41,310 bases of DNA. Source: Gammaproteobacteria bacterium. GTDB taxonomy: Bacteria; Pseudomonadota; Gammaproteobacteria; Steroidobacterales; Steroidobacteraceae. Under the pieces are notes generated by a model. It had not been told where the DNA came from. It saw nothing but the letters and a program-made list of their open reading frames with translations, and made no database searches. This document shows, one piece after another, positions 17,214 to 24,962 of the stretch; the first letter of the stretch is position 1, and every line of letters starts with the position of its first letter. The DNA is taken from NCBI GenBank assembly GCA_029865465.1, contig JAOUGW010000003.1, positions 1 to 41,310 of the forward strand, written 5' to 3'. The translations under genes and the position numbers were made by a program.

Positions 17214-18314
17214 GTGAAACGCAGGTCGCTACTCAAGGCCGCCGTGCTTGGCGGGGGTGCCGCCGTGGCCGCGCCGGCCATTTCCAGGGGCCTGCTGGAA
17301 TGGCGCATGGTCACGAGCTGGCCGAGGGGCTTACCCGGGCTGGGCACCGGCGCCGAACGGCTCGCCGCGAACATCACCGCGATGAGTGGCGGACGGCTGA
17401 CGATCAAGATGTATGCGGCCGGCGAACTCGTGCCCGCGCTCGAATGCTTCGGCGCGGTCGCGAACGGCACCGCGCAGATGGGTCACGACGCGGCCTATTA
17501 CCACGCCGGAAAATCCGAAGGCTGCGCGTTCTTCACTGCATTCCCATTCGGCTTCGCCATGGGCGAAATGGCCGCGTGGATCAAGCACGGCAACGGCCAG
17601 AAGCTCTGGGACGAACTCTACGCGCCGTTCGGCATCCGTGCTTTCCAGGCCGGCAGCACCGGCACGCAGATGTTCGGCTGGTTCCGCCGGGAGGTCCGCT
17701 CGCTCGCCGACCTGCAGGGGCTGAAGTTCCGGACCCCGGGGAACCAGGGGCGCGTGCTGCAGAAGCTGGGCGTCACTCCGGTCTCGCTCCCGGGTGGCGA
17801 GATCTTCCCCGCATTGCAGTCAGGCGCGATCGACGGCGCCGAATGGGTCGGCCCGTACAACGACCTCGCGCTCGGCTTCTACCAGGTCTGCCGGTACTAC
17901 TACTCGCCCGGCTACCACGAGCCGGGGCCCGCGTTGCAGCTCATCGTCAACGAGCAGGCATGGCGCGCGCTCACGCCCGAACTGCAGGCCATCGTGCGGA
18001 CGGCTGCCGATGCCGCCACGACCGACATGTACGCGGAGTACACCGCGCAGTCGGGCCCGGCGCTGCGCACGCTCGTGCAGAAGCACGGCGTAATCGTGCG
18101 CAGCCTGCCGGAGGACGTCCTGATCGCGTGCGGCGAGAAGTCGAACGAAGTGCTGAACGAGATCCACGCCGGGGACACGTCGCCGAACCGGATCGTCCGC
18201 CGCATCATCGAAGACTTCCTGGCGTTCCGGCAGGACGTCGTGCCGTGGACGCGCGTCGGCGAGCAGGCCTTCGTCAATGCCCGCCGGCTGCCGTTCGAGT
18301 TCAGGCTGAAGTAA
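17214..18314 (+). CDS. TRAP transporter substrate-binding protein (DctP/TakP-like)
   Basis: A 366-residue periplasmic binding protein. The N-terminus, VKRRSLLKAAVLGGGAAVAA, is a twin-arginine (Tat) signal. The start is GTG at 17214, with GAGGAA at 17202-17207; a longer open frame upstream is ignored because it lacks a signal. The core KFRTPGNQGRVLQKLGVTPV, then GGEIFPALQSGAIDGAEWVG, and YYYSPGYHEPGPALQLIVN, match the TakP branch of DctP proteins, which bind 2-oxoacids or similar carboxylates; the Arg in LKFRTP normally holds the carboxylate. The membrane subunits are on the opposite strand at 20013-22157, separated by two YbjQ genes and an M48 peptidase. Confidence 0.9.
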   Translation: MKRRSLLKAAVLGGGAAVAAPAISRGLLEWRMVTSWPRGLPGLGTGAERLAANITAMSGGRLTIKMYAAGELVPALECFGAVANGTAQMGHDAAYYHAGKSEGCAFFTAFPFGFAMGEMAAWIKHGNGQKLWDELYAPFGIRAFQAGSTGTQMFGWFRREVRSLADLQGLKFRTPGNQGRVLQKLGVTPVSLPGGEIFPALQSGAIDGAEWVGPYNDLALGFYQVCRYYYSPGYHEPGPALQLIVNEQAWRALTPELQAIVRTAADAATTDMYAEYTAQSGPALRTLVQKHGVIVRSLPEDVLIACGEKSNEVLNEIHAGDTSPNRIVRRIIEDFLAFRQDVVPWTRVGEQAFVNARRLPFEFRLK

Positions 18315-18336
18315 TGATTCCTAAGAAGAGGCGCTC

Positions 18337-18651
18337 ATGGAACTGTCCAATCTCGAGGTCATTCCCGGCCGGCAGGTCGTCCGCCACCTGGGGCTCGTGC
18401 AGGGCTCGACGGTCCGCAGCAAGCACGCCGGGCGGGACATCATGGCGGGGCTGAAGAACATCGTCGGTGGCGAGCTCAAGGGCTACACCGAGTTGCTGAT
18501 AGAGGCTCGCCAGGAGGCGATCGAGCGCATGGTGGCGCAGGCGCAGGCGGTCGGTGCAAACGCGGTCATCAACGTGCGCTTCTCGACTTCGAACATCACC
18601 TCCGGCGCTGCCGAGGTCATGGCGTACGGCACCGCGGTATACGCCGAGTGA
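18337..18651 (+). CDS. YbjQ/UPF0145 family protein
   Basis: A 104-residue soluble protein of the YbjQ (UPF0145, once called heavy-metal-binding) family. It has the family core: VVRHLGLVQGSTVRSKHAG, GGELKGYTELLIEARQEAIERM, then GANAVINVRFSTS and the closing VMAYGTAVY. YbjQ proteins form compact pentamers; their role is not firmly known. ATG at 18337 has AAGAGG ahead. It is 22 bases after the TRAP binding protein and 7 bases before a second YbjQ-type gene, so the three are probably co-transcribed. Confidence 0.85.
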   Translation: MELSNLEVIPGRQVVRHLGLVQGSTVRSKHAGRDIMAGLKNIVGGELKGYTELLIEARQEAIERMVAQAQAVGANAVINVRFSTSNITSGAAEVMAYGTAVYAE

Positions 18652-18658
18652 GCGCGGC

Positions 18659-19114
18659 ATGGAACTCCTGATCCAGCTCGGATTCGTTGCGCTCCTGCTG
18701 CTCGTCGGGCTCGTATTCGGACGGGCGGCGGAACAGCGGCATTTCCGCGACCTCGAACGCCGCGAGGCAGAGTTCGCGAACGTCCTCGTCTTCAACGAAC
18801 GCACGCCACCGCAGCGCCCCTTCCGGGAGGCTGCGCTCGTGGTAGGGTCCGTTGTCGTCGCCGAGGACTATTTCAAGCGCATGGCGGCGGCCCTCAAGAG
18901 CCTGGTCGGCGGGCGGCTCACGGCCTACGAGTCACTGATGGACCGCGGCCGCCGCGAGGCGATCCTGCGGATGAAGGCGGAGGCACGAGCGCGCGGCGCA
19001 CGAGTCGTCTTCAACGTGCGCTTCGAGACCGCCTCGCTGGCGGAGGCAGGGGCGGGGGCGCGTCCGATGTTCTCGGCCGAGTTCATCGCGTACGGCACGG
19101 CACTGGTCGAATGA
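18659..19114 (+). CDS. Membrane-anchored YbjQ-like protein
   Basis: A 151-residue paralogue of the preceding gene. Residues 2-22 (ELLIQLGFVALLLLVGLVFG) form a membrane helix; a charged linker follows (EQRHFRDLERREAEFANVLV). The C-terminal half, about residues 50-151, repeats the YbjQ core with ALVVGSVVVAEDYFKRM, GGRLTAYESLMDRGRREAILRM, GARVVFNVRFETAS and FIAYGTALVE. The two genes are therefore a tandem pair, one soluble and one anchored. The ATG at 18659 lies 7 bases past the first YbjQ stop. The M48 peptidase follows after 22 bases. Confidence 0.8.
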   Translation: MELLIQLGFVALLLLVGLVFGRAAEQRHFRDLERREAEFANVLVFNERTPPQRPFREAALVVGSVVVAEDYFKRMAAALKSLVGGRLTAYESLMDRGRREAILRMKAEARARGARVVFNVRFETASLAEAGAGARPMFSAEFIAYGTALVE

Positions 19115-19136
19115 GCGAAGACGGACCCCGGTCGCC

Positions 19137-19961
19137 GTGGTGAGCTACGAGAACCCGCAGGTCCCTCACGAAGTCAACGTCTCGCGCGAGAGCGTGCTGG
19201 CCGAGTTCGTGCGCCTCGCGACCGGCCTGTGCCTGGTCGTGCTCGCGGTAGCGGCGGTGCTGTACTTCTGTGGCGGGGCGCTGGCGCGGCTCGTGCCATA
19301 TTCCACCGAGCAGCGCTGGGTCGGCGGGCGCGTACTCGCGCCGATCAGCGAGCCGGCGGACGTTGCCGACGCGGCACGAGTCCGCGCGTACCTGCAGGAG
19401 CTGGCCGACGACCTCGCGCGACACATGGCGCTGCCGGCGGGGATGCGACCCGTCGTGCACTGGTCCGACACAGACGTGCCGAATGCGTTTGCGACGCTCG
19501 GCGGACACGTCGTCATCACGCGCGGGCTGTACGCCCGGATGCCGAGCGAGAACGCGCTCGCGATGGTCCTGGCGCACGAACTCGCGCACTTGCGCGAGCG
19601 CGATCCGATCAGCGCGGTGGGCGGGACGGCATCGCTCGCACTGGTGCTCGGATTGCTCGGCGGGGACGTCGAGCAGCTCGCGCCGCAAGTCGCGCAGGCA
19701 GTCCAGCTTGGCTACTCGCGCCGTGCGGAGCGGCGTGCCGACGATGCTGCCGTCGAGGCGATCGTTGCCCGGTACGGGCACGCCGGTGGGGCGGCGGCGG
19801 TGTTCGAGGTGCTCGCCGGGTACGCCGGGCCGCTTCGTGGCGCGACCCCGACGCTGCTGTCCACGCATCCCGCGGACGACGACCGGATCGCGAGGCTCAA
19901 GCAGGCGGCGCAGCAATGGGATCCGGTGCGCCAGCCGCTGCGACCCGTCGACGAGCACTGA
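19137..19961 (+). CDS. M48 family membrane metallopeptidase (HtpX/BepA-like domain)
   Basis: A 274-residue protein. One strong membrane helix (residues 27-45, TGLCLVVLAVAAVLYF) precedes the peptidase domain. The zinc motif HELAH is at 147-151 (MVLAHELAHLRERDP), and SRRAERRADDAA around residue 198 gives the third ligand Glu. The later THPADDDRIARLK matches the M48 closing motif. The start is GTG at 19137 or the adjoining GTG at 19140; an upstream ATG at 19111 is out of frame and stops quickly. M48 enzymes degrade misfolded membrane or outer-membrane proteins. It follows the anchored YbjQ gene by 22 bases and is convergent with the TRAP permease gene. Confidence 0.87.
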   Translation: MVSYENPQVPHEVNVSRESVLAEFVRLATGLCLVVLAVAAVLYFCGGALARLVPYSTEQRWVGGRVLAPISEPADVADAARVRAYLQELADDLARHMALPAGMRPVVHWSDTDVPNAFATLGGHVVITRGLYARMPSENALAMVLAHELAHLRERDPISAVGGTASLALVLGLLGGDVEQLAPQVAQAVQLGYSRRAERRADDAAVEAIVARYGHAGGAAAVFEVLAGYAGPLRGATPTLLSTHPADDDRIARLKQAAQQWDPVRQPLRPVDEH

Positions 19962-20012
19962 GTTCGAACGGCACGCAATCGACGGCCCCCGGCGTGCGAG
20001 CCAGGTCTGCGT

Positions 20013-21581
20013 CTATTTCCTGCCGTCGACGTCGTCCGGCGCAAAAAGGTCCTGCAGATCGTCCTGGTAGGGGAGCGGCCGATCCGGCGCTGGCCCGTCG
20101 AACAGGTCGCCGAAATCGTCCGCCACCGGCGAACCGGACGGCGTGGTTGGGGCGCCCGGGCCGCGCGCATCCTCCCGCAGCGGCGCTTCGTGCGCGAACA
20201 ACCGGTCCGGCAGGTACGTCGCGAGAGCCGGCACTGCCCACAGCAGGCCCAGCCCGATCACCTGCAAGACTACGAACGGGAGCACGCCCTTGTAGATGTC
20301 GAGCGTCGTGAGCATCTTCCCGGCCACGCCGCGCAGGTAGAACAGCGCAAAGCCAAAGGGCGGCGTCAGGAAGCTCGTCTGCAGGTTCACGCCGATCATC
20401 ACGCCGAGCCAGACCGGATCGACACCCAGCTTGATCAGCGCCGGCGCCGCGATCGGCACGACGACGAAGATGATCTCAAACGTATCGAGGAAGAAGCCCA
20501 GGAAGAAGATCACGAGCATCACGGCGAGCACGGCCGTGAAGGTGCCGCCCGGCAGCGACGACAGCGCGGCGTGCACCAGGTTCTCGCCACCGAGTCCGCG
20601 GAACACGAGGCTGAACACGCTCGCACCGAGCAGGATCACGAACACCATCGAACTGATCGAAAGCGTCGTACGCATCACCTCGCGCAGGATCGACAGGCTG
20701 AAGCTGCGGTTCGCCGCGGAGAGCGCCATGGCGCCGACCGCTCCCACGGATGCCGATTCAGTCGGCGTCGCGATGCCCGCGAGAATGGAGCCGAGCACGG
20801 ACAGGATCAGCAGCAGCGGCGGGGCCAGCGCCTTCAGCACGCGGTTGGCGAGACCGGCGCGCTGCGCTTCGCTCATCGCGAGCGGCGGGCACGACTTCGG
20901 ATCGAAGATCGATTTCGCCAGGATCCACAGCAGGTACAGTCCCACCAGCACGAGGCCCGGCAGCATGGCGCCGGCGAACAACTGGCCGACCGAAATCGGA
21001 TCCGGAGACAGGTTGCCGAGTTCGAGCTGTGCCTGCTGGTTGGCACCCTGCAGGATGTCGCCGACGAAGATCAGCACCGTCGACGGCGGAACGATCTGGC
21101 CGAGGGTGCCTGCCGCGCAGATCGTGCCTGCGGCGAGTTTCGGGTCGTAGCCCGCGCGCATCATCGCGGGCAGCGACAGCAATCCCATCGTCACGACGGT
21201 GGCGCCGACGATGCCCGTGGATGCCGCGAGCAACGCGCCCACGATCACCACGGAATACCCGAGGCCGCCGCGCAATGCCCCGAACAGCTCGCCCATGGTG
21301 GTGAGCAGGGCCTCGGCGATCTTCGAGCGTTCGAGCATCACGCCCATGAAGACGAAGAGCGGCACGGCCACCAGCGTCTCGTTGGTCATCGTGCCGAAAT
21401 AGCGTCCGACCAGGGCGGAAAGAATCGCGACGTCGAACACGCCCAGCACGATCCCGAGCGTCGCGAAGATCAGCCCGACGCCGGCGAGCGTGAACGCCAC
21501 CGGATAGCCCAGCAGCACGGCGCCGATCGTCGTCGCGAACATCGCGACGGCCAGCACTTCGCCGATCAGCACGGGGCTCAT
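20013..21581 (-). CDS. dctM: TRAP transporter large permease subunit with acidic C-terminal tail (DctM)
   Basis: A 522-residue inner membrane protein with about 12-13 hydrophobic helices. PLFVFMGVMLERSKIAEALL, GYSVVIVGALLAASTGIVGA, AAGTLGQIVPPSTVLI and GIATPTESASVGAVGA are standard DctM signatures. The protein uses sodium-driven transport together with DctQ and a DctP binding protein. It is about 50 residues longer than ordinary DctM: after the last helix (ends near residue 466) comes a polar tail rich in Pro, Asp and Gly. This tail holds DDFGDLF (from 488) and DDLQDLF (from 507), an apparent short repeat. The gene lies 24 bases after the DctQ stop. Confidence 0.92.
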   Translation of the reverse strand: MSPVLIGEVLAVAMFATTIGAVLLGYPVAFTLAGVGLIFATLGIVLGVFDVAILSALVGRYFGTMTNETLVAVPLFVFMGVMLERSKIAEALLTTMGELFGALRGGLGYSVVIVGALLAASTGIVGATVVTMGLLSLPAMMRAGYDPKLAAGTICAAGTLGQIVPPSTVLIFVGDILQGANQQAQLELGNLSPDPISVGQLFAGAMLPGLVLVGLYLLWILAKSIFDPKSCPPLAMSEAQRAGLANRVLKALAPPLLLILSVLGSILAGIATPTESASVGAVGAMALSAANRSFSLSILREVMRTTLSISSMVFVILLGASVFSLVFRGLGGENLVHAALSSLPGGTFTAVLAVMLVIFFLGFFLDTFEIIFVVVPIAAPALIKLGVDPVWLGVMIGVNLQTSFLTPPFGFALFYLRGVAGKMLTTLDIYKGVLPFVVLQVIGLGLLWAVPALATYLPDRLFAHEAPLREDARGPGAPTTPSGSPVADDFGDLFDGPAPDRPLPYQDDLQDLFAPDDVDGRK

Positions 21582-21605
21582 CGGGGATCCGTGCCGGCGC
21601 CGCGC

Positions 21606-22157
21606 TTACAGGCGCTCATCGGTCACCTTGTCCTCGTCGTGATCGACGATGCCGCGGCCCGCGAGGTACAGCGAGCGCCGCGCGATCAGCGCGAGCCCCT
21701 GCACGAACAGCAGCGCGCACAGCACCCAGAGCAGCGACTTCAGCAGGTACAGTCCGGGCATCCCGTCCGCCGTGGCCGAGGACTCGCGGATGCCCCAGGA
21801 GGACAGCACGAACGGCGCCGACGTCACGGCGAGGATCGCCAGCCAGGGGAACAGGAAGAACAGGGTGCCGAGGATGTCGACCCACGCCCGGCCCCGGTCG
21901 CCGAGCCTGCCGTACATCACGTCGACGTTGACGTGCCCACGGTGCAGCATCGTGTAGCCGGCGCCGGCCATGAAGACCGCGGCGTGCTGCCAGACGTAGA
22001 GTTCCTGCATCCACGGGAAGCCGACGTTGAGTGCATAACGCAGCACGACGACCGTGAAGCAGGTGAGCACGCAGCCGAGCGTCAGCCACGCGACGGTGCG
22101 GCCGATCCAATCGTTCACGGCGTCGACGCCCTGGACGAAGCGGTGGAGCAAAGTCAT
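21606..22157 (-). CDS. dctQ: TRAP transporter small permease subunit (DctQ)
   Basis: A 183-residue protein with four membrane helices, the DctQ layout. FVQGVDAVNDWIGRTVAWLT opens it; the region FPWMQELYVWQHAAVFMAGA holds the conserved WxxE-type motif, and HRGHVNVDVMYGRL follows. The open frame extends to 22403 but that part overlaps the flavodoxin gene. I take the ATG at 22157, although no good ribosome site is visible. The C-terminal cytoplasmic end is acidic (DHDEDKVTDERL). It precedes the large permease gene directly. Its likely binding protein is the DctP-like protein at 17214-18314 on the other strand. Confidence 0.87.
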   Translation of the reverse strand: MTLLHRFVQGVDAVNDWIGRTVAWLTLGCVLTCFTVVVLRYALNVGFPWMQELYVWQHAAVFMAGAGYTMLHRGHVNVDVMYGRLGDRGRAWVDILGTLFFLFPWLAILAVTSAPFVLSSWGIRESSATADGMPGLYLLKSLLWVLCALLFVQGLALIARRSLYLAGRGIVDHDEDKVTDERL

Positions 22158-22243
22158 CGAGTCGATTTGCGAGGTGAGTAATGCTGGCCGCGGCTCATGA
22201 CCGCAGAGCATCGCACAAAAGCCGGCTGCGCAGCCTGCGCGGC

Positions 22244-22735
22244 CTAGAACAAGCCCAGTCCCAGGCCGGCTGCCAGCGTACCGCCGAGTTCCTCGCAACG
22301 CTGCCGGTCGGTGAGTTCGATGGTCTTGGGCCGGAGGATCTCGGCCGGGACCTGTGCATGCGTAATGACCAGCACCGGCGGCGCGACCGGCTTGAGCCGC
22401 CAACCGAGCGCGATGCGTTCGAGCTGGCGGATCGCGCCCTGGCCGTCACTGCCCGCGCAGACCATCGCGGCGTAGGGCCTGCCGTTGATCCGGTCGAGCG
22501 CCGCGTAATAGGTGCGGTCGAAGAAGTCCTTCATCAGGCCACTCATCGAGGCCAGGTTTTCGGGCGTCGCGAAGAGGTAGCCGTCGGCGGCGAGCACGTC
22601 GTCCGGCTGCGCGTCCTGAGCGCGGAGCAGCACCGTGCGCACGGCAGGTTCCACGGTCGCACCGCGGACCGCGGCCTCGGCCATCTGCCGCGTGCCGCCG
22701 GTCATCGAGTGGTAGACGATCAGCAGGGTTTTCAA
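22244..22735 (-). CDS. Flavodoxin-like/NAD(P)H-dependent oxidoreductase family protein
   Basis: A 163-residue protein with a flavodoxin-type fold. The N-terminus reads KTLLIVYHSMTGGTRQMAEA, the FMN phosphate-binding loop of flavodoxins and WrbA-like proteins. GYLFATPENLASMSGLMKDF corresponds to the loop over the flavin ring. The start is TTG at 22735 with AGGAG six bases ahead. It is 62 bases downstream of the bufC stop and may be transcribed from the bufferin promoter if the hairpin at 22758-22800 lets polymerase through. It is followed by the TRAP small permease gene. The electron partner is unknown. Confidence 0.8.
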   Translation of the reverse strand: MKTLLIVYHSMTGGTRQMAEAAVRGATVEPAVRTVLLRAQDAQPDDVLAADGYLFATPENLASMSGLMKDFFDRTYYAALDRINGRPYAAMVCAGSDGQGAIRQLERIALGWRLKPVAPPVLVITHAQVPAEILRPKTIELTDRQRCEELGGTLAAGLGLGLF

Positions 22736-22757
22736 GGCGGCTCCTGTGGTCCCAGGC

Positions 22758-22800
22758 GAAGCGGGGCCGGGCTGACCGAAGTCGCACCGGCCGTCGCTTC
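22758..22800 (-). terminator. Possible terminator hairpin after bufC
   Basis: GAAGCG (22758-22763) pairs with CGCTTC (22795-22800), and GGCCGG (22765-22770) pairs with CCGGCC (22787-22792), leaving a 16-base loop and a small bulge. It overlaps the bufC stop and lies ahead of the flavodoxin-like gene. There is no T-run, so termination is uncertain. Confidence 0.35.
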
Positions 22801-23644
22801 ATTCTAGCGAGGCCGCGATCGATCGAGGGGGATGCCCGCTCTGGCAGTCGGCACGGGATCCCGTCGGATCCTCCGGTTTGCAGGTGAGCGCGGCAACGCA
22901 GCCATCGGTCAGCCATTGCTTGAGCAGGCTCGCCGCGCGCGCCGGCGCGGTTTCCGCGCCGACCCGGGTCGCCAGCCCTTCGCAGAGTTCACCGAACGTG
23001 GCGCCACGGCGGGCTGCATCGAACGCCCATGCCTCGTCCGGCTGCAGTGAGCGGAACGTCGTCGCGAGATCGCGACGCCAGACGAGCCACTCGGTCGTCG
23101 CGCTGGGGGCGTCGATCGGCGACTCTTTCGCGTCCGACAGGTCCGTGCGCCATGCCTGCACGGCGTCGGCACGGACTGCGACTCGCTGCAGGCCAGGGCA
23201 GAAGGCGATCTGCAGGCAGGGCCAGTCCTCTGGCGCGAACGAGCTTGCCGCATCGAGCCCGACGGGCTCAGCGTCGGGGCCGTCGAAGACGGTGCCGAGC
23301 GTCCATTCCCAGCGTGCGATGTCGGCCAGGACGCCGCCGCCATGCGCTTGCAAGTGATCGGCCAGTTGCCCGCCGAACCAGCGGATCGATGCATGGTGCG
23401 GTGGGTGCGCCTCGACGTAGGTCCGTGCCATTGCGTCGAACGGAGCTGCCCCCATCGCCTGCACGAGTGCCGGGAAGCTTTCGCGCAGGGCTGCGGTCAG
23501 TCGCAGTCTGTAGGCATTTGCATAAATGGCGAGCCGCCCGGGCGCGTCGAGTCCGTGCACTTGCCGCACGCCGGCGACGATCCCTGGCGTAGCGCGCAAC
23601 ACGTGCTCCTGCAGGGCGAGCTGCAGTTCGCGCAGGGCATTCAT
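22799..23644 (-). CDS. bufC: BufC/HvfC-like partner protein (DUF2063) of the bufferin-modifying enzyme
   Basis: A 281-residue protein with the DUF2063 (HvfC/BufC) N-terminal domain. [40 protein letters not shown] and FPALVQAMG are characteristic. In known bufferin systems this protein forms a complex with the DUF692 enzyme and brings the precursor peptide to it. The ATG at 23644 overlaps the bufB stop (ATGA, 23644-23641), so the two are coupled. The C-terminal 25 residues are less ordered ([18 protein letters not shown]). Known roles come from Caulobacter and methanobactin-type homologues; here the assignment rests on family and gene order. Confidence 0.85.
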   Translation of the reverse strand: MNALRELQLALQEHVLRATPGIVAGVRQVHGLDAPGRLAIYANAYRLRLTAALRESFPALVQAMGAAPFDAMARTYVEAHPPHHASIRWFGGQLADHLQAHGGGVLADIARWEWTLGTVFDGPDAEPVGLDAASSFAPEDWPCLQIAFCPGLQRVAVRADAVQAWRTDLSDAKESPIDAPSATTEWLVWRRDLATTFRSLQPDEAWAFDAARRGATFGELCEGLATRVGAETAPARAASLLKQWLTDGCVAALTCKPEDPTGSRADCQSGHPPRSIAASLE

Positions 23645-24465
23645 GCGGCGGCCTGCAGCGCCTGCCGCGATATCGCGCGCGCGATGTCGAGTTCGGCGAC
23701 GAGGTCCGCCAGGTCAGGGATGTTGTCGTCGCGTTCGATCATCGTCGTGACGCTGCCAAACCGGCGCACGGCGTGCCGATACAGCTCCCAGACGGCCTCG
23801 CTCACCGGCGCATCATGGGTATCCACGACATGATTGCCGTTGTGTTCGTGTCCCGCGAGATGAATCTGGCGGATCCGCTGGCGTGGCAGAGCGTCGAGGT
23901 AGGCGCGCGGATCGAAGCCATGATTGACGCTGCTGACGTAGACGTTGTTGACGTCGAGCAGCAGTTCGCAGTCCGCAGCCTCCGCGACGGCGCGCAGGAA
24001 ATCCCACTCGGGCATCTCGGACGCAGTGAACTCAACGTAGCTCGAGACGTTCTCGAGCAGGATCCGCCGACCGAGGACATCCTGTACGCGACTGACGCGC
24101 CCGGCCACGTGGCGCAGCGTCTCCTCGGTGAATGGCAGCGGCAGCAGGTCGTGCAGGTTGCGCCCGGCCACGCCGGTCCAGCACAGGTGATCGGACACCC
24201 AGGCTGGCTCCACGCGGGCAACCAGGCGACTGACGTCGCGCAGGTAGTCGGCATCGAGGGGGTCGGTGCCGCCGATCGAGAGCGAAACACCGTGGAGTGC
24301 GACGGGGTAGTCCCCGCGTATGTGTTCCAGGTGGCGCAGCGGCGCGCCGCCTGGCACCAGGTAGTTTTCCGTGATCGCCTCGAACCAGTCGACGCGCGGC
24401 CGCTCCTGGCGAATGGCGTCGTAATGGACGGGCCGCAGTCCGAGGCCGAATCCCAGTGTATTCAT
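23641..24465 (-). CDS. bufB: BufB, DUF692-family multinuclear non-haem iron oxidase (MNIO)
   Basis: A 274-residue TIM-barrel enzyme of the DUF692 family, related to MbnB. Likely iron ligands are visible in order: His in [11 protein letters not shown], His in [10 protein letters not shown], Glu and Asn around [13 protein letters not shown], Asp-Asn in [19 protein letters not shown], His in [22 protein letters not shown], and the Glu-Arg-Asp-Asp in [11 protein letters not shown]. Such enzymes turn cysteines of precursor peptides into thiooxazole-type groups that bind copper. The ATG at 24465 follows bufA2 by 53 bases; the open frame upstream only overlaps that gene. It is the only MNIO gene in the window, yet two precursor genes are present. 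Confidence 0.92.
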   Translation of the reverse strand: MNTLGFGLGLRPVHYDAIRQERPRVDWFEAITENYLVPGGAPLRHLEHIRGDYPVALHGVSLSIGGTDPLDADYLRDVSRLVARVEPAWVSDHLCWTGVAGRNLHDLLPLPFTEETLRHVAGRVSRVQDVLGRRILLENVSSYVEFTASEMPEWDFLRAVAEAADCELLLDVNNVYVSSVNHGFDPRAYLDALPRQRIRQIHLAGHEHNGNHVVDTHDAPVSEAVWELYRHAVRRFGSVTTMIERDDNIPDLADLVAELDIARAISRQALQAAA

Positions 24466-24518
24466 GGGTCGCGCAGGTGCCACGCGACGGAGCGCTCTCC
24501 GTCGCGCAGCACGTCCTG

Positions 24519-24779
24519 TTACTTCTTCGCGCCGTCCATCGCGGCCCTGGCTTCCGTGCACTGCTGCTCGGTCAATTCGAGGAAGCCCGACCCCTTGCAC
24601 GAGTTCTGCCCTTTGCAGGCGTTGGTTGCGGTCTTGCACGCGGACTGGCCCTTGCACCCGTTCACGCCCATGCAGTGGATCTTGGCGTCCTCGGCGTGCG
24701 CCGTGCTGATTCCGACGGAGGTGAAGAGCATCGCGGCGGCCGTCGCGAGGGCGGCGCCGGTGGTACGTCTGGCTGACAT
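24519..24779 (-). CDS. bufA2: BufA2-type bufferin precursor (Cys-rich, exported)
   Basis: An 86-residue precursor. Residues 1-29 form a signal peptide ending in STAHA, so the mature part is about 57 residues in the periplasm. It contains six cysteines (36, 42, 48, 55, 61, 74) in a repeating pattern, with [10 protein letters not shown] and [10 protein letters not shown] as near copies. This is the BufA2-type bufferin signature: cysteines are modified by the BufB-BufC pair and the product binds copper. It heads the operon bufA2-bufB-bufC. ATG at 24779 has AGGAGA ahead at 8 bases. An ECF-type promoter lies 104 bases upstream and is shared with the second bufferin gene at 38119. Confidence 0.92.
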   Translation of the reverse strand: MSARRTTGAALATAAAMLFTSVGISTAHAEDAKIHCMGVNGCKGQSACKTATNACKGQNSCKGSGFLELTEQQCTEARAAMDGAKK

Positions 24780-24857
24780 TGGATCAATCTCCTGCTGAAG
24801 CGGCTGTTCTTGACGGACGACCGGCGATCGTTCCTGGAGGTACGGGGTGCCGGCCGC

Positions 24858-24876
24858 GCCCTCCGAATTGGAGGGC
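24858..24876 (-). other. 5'-leader stem-loop of bufA2 mRNA
   Basis: On the minus strand GCCCTCC and GGAGGGC (24876-24870 and 24864-24858) pair perfectly around a five-base loop, AATTC. The stem begins 7 bases after the -10-like box, that is about where transcription should start. A hairpin at the extreme 5' end could protect the message from decay or regulate it. Confidence 0.5.
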
Positions 24877-24883
24877 TCGACCG

Positions 24884-24913
24884 TTAGTCGGTGCGAACGG
24901 CAGGAAAATTACA
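24884..24913 (-). promoter_or_regulatory. ECF-type promoter of the bufA2-bufB-bufC operon
   Basis: Reading the minus strand, TGTAA (24913-24909) is followed by 18 bases and then CGACTAA (24890-24884). The same two boxes with the same spacer length precede the second bufferin gene (38024-38053), while the spacers are unrelated. The boxes look like the -35 and -10 elements of an ECF sigma factor promoter. The element lies in the gap between the glycerophosphodiesterase stop and bufA2. Confidence 0.75.
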
Positions 24914-24962
24914 GTGCGACGGAGAAAGTCCGGCGCCAGGTGGTCGCGAGCCTCGGCTGCGC

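Noticed and set aside
19971-19997. Terminator between the M48 and dctM genes
   Set aside because: GCACGC and GCGTGC can pair, but the loop is 15 bases and there is no T-run, so support is too weak.
20190-22181. 663-residue plus-strand frame opposite the TRAP permease genes
   Set aside because: Very rich in His, Arg, Glu and Gln and free of recognisable motifs; shadow of dctM/dctQ.
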